From: BOG-931 sp963781725
Lineage (GTDB): Bacteria > Pseudomonadota > Alphaproteobacteria > Rhizobiales > Xanthobacteraceae
NCBI GenBank assembly: GCA_963781725.1
Contig: CAWAGV010000002.1
Coordinates: 372,001-436,000 of the forward strand
Length of the DNA: 64,000 nt
Reading direction: 5' to 3'
In this document: positions 59,377 through 64,000 of the stretch, piece after piece
Position numbering within the stretch: the first letter of the stretch is position 1
How the letters are laid out: every line of letters starts with the position of its first letter
Notes under the pieces: generated by a model
Told to the model about the DNA's origin: nothing
The model's database searches: none
What the model saw: the letters and a program-made list of their open reading frames with translations, nothing else
Made by a program: the position numbers and the translations under genes

Positions 59377-60585
59377 TTGAGCCCCGCCATACCGCGCGCC
59401 ACGCCTGTTGCCACGCTGCTGATTTTGGCGAGCGTGATGATGTGGGGCGCACCAGCGCTTGCGCAAACGCCCAGCGCAGCTCCCGCCAAAACCGCACAGC
59501 CGGCGGTGCCTTCCTCGCCACAGGCCCCACCCTCCACCGCTGCGCAGCCGGCCGCGCCGAACGCTCCCGCCGCCGCATCGCAACTGCAGCAGGATGCCGA
59601 CCCGGTCGGCAGCGTCGCGACGCTTCAGGGCAGCGCCTCGGTCACCCACAATAACGCCGCCAGTGCGCTCAAGCTCAGCCAGTCGATCTACAAGGGCGAC
59701 GTCGTGCAGACCGGCACCGACGGGACGATGGGCATTACCTTCGACGACGATACGACCTTCACGCTGAAGCCGAATTCGCAGATGGCGGTGGACGATTTCG
59801 TCTACCAGAAGGGCGGGTCGGGCAACGCGGCCACGTTCAACATCTTGCGCGGCACAGCCGCGTTCGTCGCTGCCGAGGTTGCCCATACCGGCAACATGAA
59901 GATCGAGACGCCGACGTCGACTCTCGGCATTCGCGGCACCACAGGCCTCGTCGAAGTGCCGGCTGCCGGCGCGCCAAACGCGACCGGCGGGGTCTCGATC
60001 AAGCTCTACCCGGATGCCGACGGCAAAGTCGGCCGGATCGAAGTCTTCGGACGTGATGGCAGCCAGCTCGGCGTGCTCAACCGCGGCGCGACAGGATTCG
60101 CGGTGCGGGCCGGCGCGCCGGGCGCGCCGCAACGCTTTTCCGCCGTGCCGCTGCAGATTTCGGCGCAGGAAGCCGAGCGCGACCGGTCCTTTACGCGCCA
60201 GGCGTTCTCGACGCAGCTCGTCGGCCGCCAGATGAACATTCAGCGCCGCACCTTGCAGCAGCGCAATCAGCAACTGCGGCCGAACCAGCAGCGCCCGAAC
60301 CTGCAACAGCGCAACGAATTGCGGCCCGGTCAGCAGCGGCCAAACTTGCAGCAGCAGCGCAACGAACTGAAACCCAATCGGCAACTGCCGATTCACCCGG
60401 CGGCAGGGCAGCCGCTCCCGTTGCCCGGATCCGGCCAACGCACCGGCTTGCAGCGTGGGCCCGGAACGCCGGGCGCACCCGGTACAGCAGCCGCACACCC
60501 GGCATTGCCGCATCCGGCGGCAGGCCTGCCGCGCGCACCGGCCGGACCGCGCAAGCCGCCGCCGAAAAAAGACAACAAGCACTAG
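59377..60585 (+). CDS. FecR-domain secreted protein with Q/N/R/P-rich repeats
   Basis: A protein of about 402 residues if read from a TTG at 59377. The N-terminus LSPAIPRATPVATLLILASVMMWGAPALAQ is a signal peptide; an Ala/Pro/Gln linker follows. The FecR domain includes VGSVATLQGSASVTHNNAASALKLS, GDVVQTGTDGTMGITFDDDTTFTLKPNSQM and STLGIRGTTGLVEV. The C-terminal part is a low-complexity region of QQRPNLQQRNELRPGQ-type repeats, then Pro/Gly/Ala. FecR domains bind or sense in the periplasm; here no sigma factor is adjacent, so it is probably a secreted structural or sensing protein. The start is uncertain: an open frame extends to 59128, overlapping the divergent M24 gene. Confidence 0.78.
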   Translation: MSPAIPRATPVATLLILASVMMWGAPALAQTPSAAPAKTAQPAVPSSPQAPPSTAAQPAAPNAPAAASQLQQDADPVGSVATLQGSASVTHNNAASALKLSQSIYKGDVVQTGTDGTMGITFDDDTTFTLKPNSQMAVDDFVYQKGGSGNAATFNILRGTAAFVAAEVAHTGNMKIETPTSTLGIRGTTGLVEVPAAGAPNATGGVSIKLYPDADGKVGRIEVFGRDGSQLGVLNRGATGFAVRAGAPGAPQRFSAVPLQISAQEAERDRSFTRQAFSTQLVGRQMNIQRRTLQQRNQQLRPNQQRPNLQQRNELRPGQQRPNLQQQRNELKPNRQLPIHPAAGQPLPLPGSGQRTGLQRGPGTPGAPGTAAAHPALPHPAAGLPRAPAGPRKPPPKKDNKH

Positions 60586-60606
60586 CGGCGGGCGGCGACC
60601 GGCGTC

Positions 60607-61770
60607 TCACTCCCGCCTGGCGTGCTTGGTGTCGAAATGCACCGCCACGCCAGAGGCGGCGAGACCAAAGCCCAGAATGACGAAGATGCTGCCAGTCCCG
60701 ATCGCCGCAGCGATGGCGCCGGCCATGATCGGGATGAAGAATTGCCCGATGCGATTGACCATGGTGCGCAGCGAGTTGGCGGTGCCGATGGCGCCGCCGC
60801 TTGCAATCGCCAATACGCCGGCGATGCTCGCGGTCATGGCGATGCTCAGCGAGAAGCCGGCGATCGCGATCGCCGCGTAAAGAGCGGGCAGCGGCAGCGG
60901 TAACGCGACCGCGGCATAGGAAACCGCGCTGATGAAACTGCTGGCAATGGTCAGCGGAATGCGGCCGAAGGCGAACTGAAATCGCGCATACAATAGCCGC
61001 GACAGCATCGAGGCGATGGCCCGGATCGCCAGCAGCGTTCCGACCGCATCGACGCTCATGCCGCGATCGGCGCCGAGCAACGGCAGATAGACCACGATCA
61101 GGTCCTGCGCCACCACCGTGACACAGCTGATAAGGATGATGGCGTTGAGGCCCGGCGTGAACATCAGGTCGCGCAACGGCACCTTGGCGCGGCCGGGAGG
61201 GATCTTCGGCGCCCCGCTCGATTGCGTCAGCAACGCCAGCGCCGCGGTCAGCGCCGCGCCGCCAAGGCACAGAGCGAACAGGAAGTGAGTCGGCGGAACG
61301 CTGGCGGAGCCGCCGGCCACGCCGACGATGTAAGGGCCGACGCCCTGCCCGACCGCGTTCGCGACCATGTAATTGCCGATGGTGCGCTCCATCGCGCCGG
61401 GCCCGGAGCCGCAGCGCGTGCACTGGACTTGCTGGCTCACGACAAACAGCAGGTGGGCGGTGCCCATGAGCGAGGTCGAAACCAGGATTCCGATCAGGTT
61501 CGGAAACAGCACAAAACCGGCGCAACTGACGACCAGGAGGCCGCCGCCGATCCAGGTCGTGACGGCATCATAGCCGCGGTCGATGAAGCGCCCCATCGGG
61601 ATGCCGATGCCGATCGGCAACACGGCGTACGCGGCGGTGATGACGCCGATCCAGACCACCGACAGATCGAGCTCGACGGCGCGATAGGTCGTGGTGACGC
61701 GGATAACGGTGATGACCGCCTGCTCGACGAAGGCGGTCGACATGATGGCGAAGAGCAACCGCGAATACAT
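60607..61770 (-). CDS. Major facilitator superfamily transporter
   Basis: A 387-residue permease with about twelve transmembrane helices. The loop motif between helices 2 and 3 is GIPMGRFIDRGYD, and VQCTRCGSGPGAMERTIGNYM precedes helix 5. It exports or imports a small molecule not predictable here. It lies 3 bp after the PrpD-type gene on the same strand, so the two are likely co-transcribed, and the permease could move the compound handled by the PrpD protein. Confidence 0.86.
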   Translation of the reverse strand: MYSRLLFAIMSTAFVEQAVITVIRVTTTYRAVELDLSVVWIGVITAAYAVLPIGIGIPMGRFIDRGYDAVTTWIGGGLLVVSCAGFVLFPNLIGILVSTSLMGTAHLLFVVSQQVQCTRCGSGPGAMERTIGNYMVANAVGQGVGPYIVGVAGGSASVPPTHFLFALCLGGAALTAALALLTQSSGAPKIPPGRAKVPLRDLMFTPGLNAIILISCVTVVAQDLIVVYLPLLGADRGMSVDAVGTLLAIRAIASMLSRLLYARFQFAFGRIPLTIASSFISAVSYAAVALPLPLPALYAAIAIAGFSLSIAMTASIAGVLAIASGGAIGTANSLRTMVNRIGQFFIPIMAGAIAAAIGTGSIFVILGFGLAASGVAVHFDTKHARRE

Positions 61771-61773
61771 GCG

Positions 61774-63093
61774 CTAAAGCCCGGCGGCAAAGCGCTTGGC
61801 CACCGTGCGGCAGGCGGCGGCGTCATCGAGCGCGGCGCTGCCGAGCTTCAGCCATTCGGCGGCGCGGTCGCGCCCGATCAGCGGAGCGAGAACGCGTTCG
61901 GCCTTTTCGCCGACGCCGGCACCATCGAGCGGATGCTCGGGATCGCCCGGCGCTTCGATCACGCGCTGCCGGAGCGTCTCGCCGCCGGCGGTGACTTCGA
62001 CTTCGGCGGGCCAATGGCGCGGATAGAATTGCGCGAGGCCGGCATCGGCGGCCACTTCGACCTTGGCGGCGAATTGCGTCACGGCCGGATCGATCGCCGG
62101 CGCGCTGCGGTCGATATCATAGAGCGCGCCGGGCTGGTGCGCGGTCAGCGCGATCTGGTGCGCAACGCTGACGATTGTCGAGATTCGCGCGCCGGCTTCC
62201 GCGCGTGTCGCAATCATTCCGGCATAGGCCGGCGGCACCCGCACCTGCACTTTGCTGATTGCATCGCGCGCGACGCCACGATCGAGGATTTGGCGGAACG
62301 CTTCGGTCGCGGCAATGCCCTGCTTCGCCGAGCAGAATGGCTTCATGCTGAGTCCTGCGTAAATCGAACTCTCGCCGAGCTTGTCGGTCAAAAGCGCGCG
62401 GTCGAGCGCAATGCCGTGAGTGTCGGTGAGCCAGGTCTTGTCGAGAACCTCGTCATCGCCGCGATAATCGCCGCGCGCTGCCTCGGCTGCGGCGACGCCG
62501 CCACTCACCGCCTGCGCGTAGAGAAACCAGCGCCCCGATGGCGCGCCGTGAATCCGCCCGACGCCGCCGGCCATCAGCATCACGGCCAGCGACAGCGCAT
62601 GCGCGATGCGGGTCTCGTTCAATCCCATCAGGCGCGCCGCGGTCGCCGCCGCAGCGACGGGAGCCACGAGATAGGTCGGCCAGATGCCGCGATAAAGGAT
62701 TTGCGGGCCGTTCACCGCAAGCCCGAGGCGTGTCGCGATCTCGGTGCCGGCCCAGATCGCGCTGGCGATTTCCCCCGGATCGAATTTTTGCATCTGCGCC
62801 GCCAGCGCCAAGGCGACCGGCACCACGCCGGCGCTCGGCGTCACACATGACGGCAAGTGGATATCGTCGATTTCGGTAAGCCGCGTCGCGGCGGCCTGCC
62901 GTCCGATCCGCCCCGCCAGCAAACCGTCGCCGCCGAGGGCGTGCAGGGCCTTGCCCTCGGGGATCGAGGCCCCGGCAAGGGCGGCAACCGCCGTATCGGC
63001 GACATGCAGCCGGAGCCGTTCCTGCTGCGCGGCGGGCAACGCCTGAGCCCTGGCGCCGGCAACGAAAGACGCAAGCGCACCGATGACGCTCAT
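61774..63093 (-). CDS. MmgE/PrpD-family protein
   Basis: A 439-residue member of the MmgE/PrpD family (2-methylcitrate dehydratase fold). Motifs seen are RLHVADTAVAALAGASIPEG, DDIHLPSCVTPSAGVVPVAL, and the C-terminal-domain part SMKPFCSAKQGIAATEAFRQ. The family contains dehydratases, decarboxylases and isomerases of tricarboxylic acids (methylcitrate, aconitate). The MFS gene directly downstream suggests a transport-coupled substrate. The ATG at 63091-63093 starts MSVIGALASF; longer upstream frames overlap the divergent fahA gene and are rejected. Confidence 0.88.
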   Translation of the reverse strand: MSVIGALASFVAGARAQALPAAQQERLRLHVADTAVAALAGASIPEGKALHALGGDGLLAGRIGRQAAATRLTEIDDIHLPSCVTPSAGVVPVALALAAQMQKFDPGEIASAIWAGTEIATRLGLAVNGPQILYRGIWPTYLVAPVAAAATAARLMGLNETRIAHALSLAVMLMAGGVGRIHGAPSGRWFLYAQAVSGGVAAAEAARGDYRGDDEVLDKTWLTDTHGIALDRALLTDKLGESSIYAGLSMKPFCSAKQGIAATEAFRQILDRGVARDAISKVQVRVPPAYAGMIATRAEAGARISTIVSVAHQIALTAHQPGALYDIDRSAPAIDPAVTQFAAKVEVAADAGLAQFYPRHWPAEVEVTAGGETLRQRVIEAPGDPEHPLDGAGVGEKAERVLAPLIGRDRAAEWLKLGSAALDDAAACRTVAKRFAAGL

Positions 63094-63175
63094 ATTCCGC
63101 TCATGGCCGGATTGCCCAAGGTGATGGGGATTGGCTATCCATAGGGAATACATAGCAGAAAGCCGCTGACATCCT

Positions 63176-64000
63176 ATGGCACAGCCCCTCAACGAGACCC
63201 ACGATCCGGCACGGCGCAGCTTTGTCGAAAGCGCCAACGCGCCGGATTGCGATTTTCCGATCCAGAATCTGCCGTATTGCGTTTTCCGCCCGGCTGCCAC
63301 GCCGGATGCGAGGCTCCGAATCGGCGTCGGCATCGGCGACCATATCCTCGACGTCGGAGCAGCCGGCCCGTCGCTCGGCGGCGTCGCCGCCGACATCGCG
63401 CGTGCGAGCCAGGCGCCGTTCCTTAACGGGCTGATGCTGTTGGGGCCGCAGGCGTGGTCGACGCTGCGGCTCAATCTTTCGGTGGCCCTCAGCGACCGAA
63501 GTGCCGTTCAGGCCGCGATCCGTCAGCATCTCACGCCGATGGCCGCGTCGCAGATCATGCTGCCGGTGGCGTTCCGCAACTTCACCGACTTCTTCGCCTC
63601 GGTGTTTCACGCCACCAATGCCGGACGCATGTTCCGGCCCGACAATCCGCTCAATCCGAACTACAAATATGTGCCGGTCGCCTATCACAGCCGCGCCTCG
63701 TCGGTGCGGGTCAGCGGCACGCCGGTGAAGCGGCCGCAAGGCCAGCGCAAAGGCCCCAATGACGAGGCGCCGAGCTACGGCCCGTCGCGCAATCTCGATT
63801 TCGAGCTCGAGCTCGGGGCGTTCATCGGCATCGGCTCGGACCTCGGCACGCCCGTTCCGGTCGGCAAAGCCGCCGATCACGTGTTCGGCTATTGCCTGCT
63901 CAACGACTGGTCGGCGCGCGACGTCCAGGCGTGGGAGTATCAGCCGCTCGGTCCGTTCCTCGGCAAGAATTTCGGCACCACGATTTCGCCGTGGGTGGTG
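63176..64000 (+). CDS. fahA: Fumarylacetoacetase, partial
   Basis: The right window edge cuts the gene after 275 residues. The N-terminus MAQPLNETHDPARRSFVESA is followed by FPIQNLPYCVFRP and GVGIGDHILDVG. YVPVAYHSRASSVRVSGTPV and GPSRNLDFELELGAFIG are the FahA signature blocks, and YCLLNDWSARDVQAWEYQPLG is the metal/active-site region. It hydrolyses fumarylacetoacetate to fumarate and acetoacetate in tyrosine breakdown. It is divergent from the PrpD-type gene with 82 bp between starts. Confidence 0.95.
   Translation, partial: MAQPLNETHDPARRSFVESANAPDCDFPIQNLPYCVFRPAATPDARLRIGVGIGDHILDVGAAGPSLGGVAADIARASQAPFLNGLMLLGPQAWSTLRLNLSVALSDRSAVQAAIRQHLTPMAASQIMLPVAFRNFTDFFASVFHATNAGRMFRPDNPLNPNYKYVPVAYHSRASSVRVSGTPVKRPQGQRKGPNDEAPSYGPSRNLDFELELGAFIGIGSDLGTPVPVGKAADHVFGYCLLNDWSARDVQAWEYQPLGPFLGKNFGTTISPWVV

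Noticed and set aside
1..64000. tRNA, rRNA, CRISPR arrays, insertion sequences, integrases, toxin-antitoxin and phage-defence genes were looked for.
   Set aside because: None was recognised in any intergenic stretch or reading frame, and the gene content looks like ordinary chromosomal DNA, not a mobile island.

Overview
The window is GC-rich, densely packed chromosomal DNA from an alphaproteobacterium. It is most likely a member of the Hyphomicrobiales (Rhizobiales) close to the Bradyrhizobium/Xanthobacteraceae lineage. Support comes from several features: bacterioferritin genes preceded by Irr-type (TTAGAA-N3-TTATAA) sites, paired small outer-membrane beta-barrel proteins, UbiK next to Lgt, a serC-serA pair with a hairpin leader, ADP-heptose LPS core genes, and many Liv/PrpD/FAH-type catabolic genes. 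No rRNA, tRNA, CRISPR array, insertion sequence, phage gene or integrase was seen. Species-level identity cannot be read from the sequence alone.

Layout. 0-6.4 kb: housekeeping (ychF, pth, rplY, ubiK on the minus strand; lgt, a MidA/NDUFAF7-type methyltransferase, pgeF and prs on the plus strand). 6.7-9 kb: a YbjN protein, proC and a TetR-type regulator. 9.1-10 kb: bfd and bfr, each with its own near-identical Irr-like box. 10.3-12.2 kb: two outer-membrane beta-barrel proteins; the first carries a +1 frameshift near its 3' end. 12.2-17.7 kb: a hairpin leader plus serC and serA, an EamA exporter, and purA. 17.7-20.4 kb: a single-pass membrane protein of unknown function and the arabinose-5-phosphate isomerase kdsD. 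20.5-21.5 kb: two divergent putative lipoproteins.

21.5-37.5 kb is an LPS/cell-surface polysaccharide region. It holds a WecA/WbpL-type initiating sugar-phosphate transferase (frameshifted), a WbpV-like epimerase/reductase and a WbpM/CapD-like dehydratase. It also holds a GT9 enzyme, a PAP2 phosphatase, an operon of hldD-hldE-FkbM-GT2-FkbM, divergent GT2 (WaaE-like) and waaF genes, galE and an MsbA-like ABC exporter. Together these would make ADP-heptose, assemble and decorate a heptose-containing core, start an N-acetyl sugar polymer and flip lipid-linked products.

37.5-53.4 kb is catabolic and transport-related. A FAH-family hydrolase comes first, followed by an eight-gene minus-strand unit: FMN hydroxyacid oxidase, amidase, two tandem substrate-binding proteins, livH, livM, livG and livF. 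A divergent dehydrogenase, a Tat-type GH1 glucosidase with a class II aldolase, and an IorAB molybdenum hydroxylase follow. Many of these proteins have twin-arginine leaders.

53.4-57 kb holds the least familiar group: a divergent ABC-type membrane ATPase, a small membrane protein with a cyclic-nucleotide-binding domain, and a divergently transcribed MloK1-like cyclic-nucleotide-gated K+ channel. 57-64 kb has two M24-fold proteins lacking most metal ligands, a FecR-domain secreted protein with Q/N/R/P repeats, an MFS permease, an MmgE/PrpD protein and the 5' part of fumarylacetoacetase.
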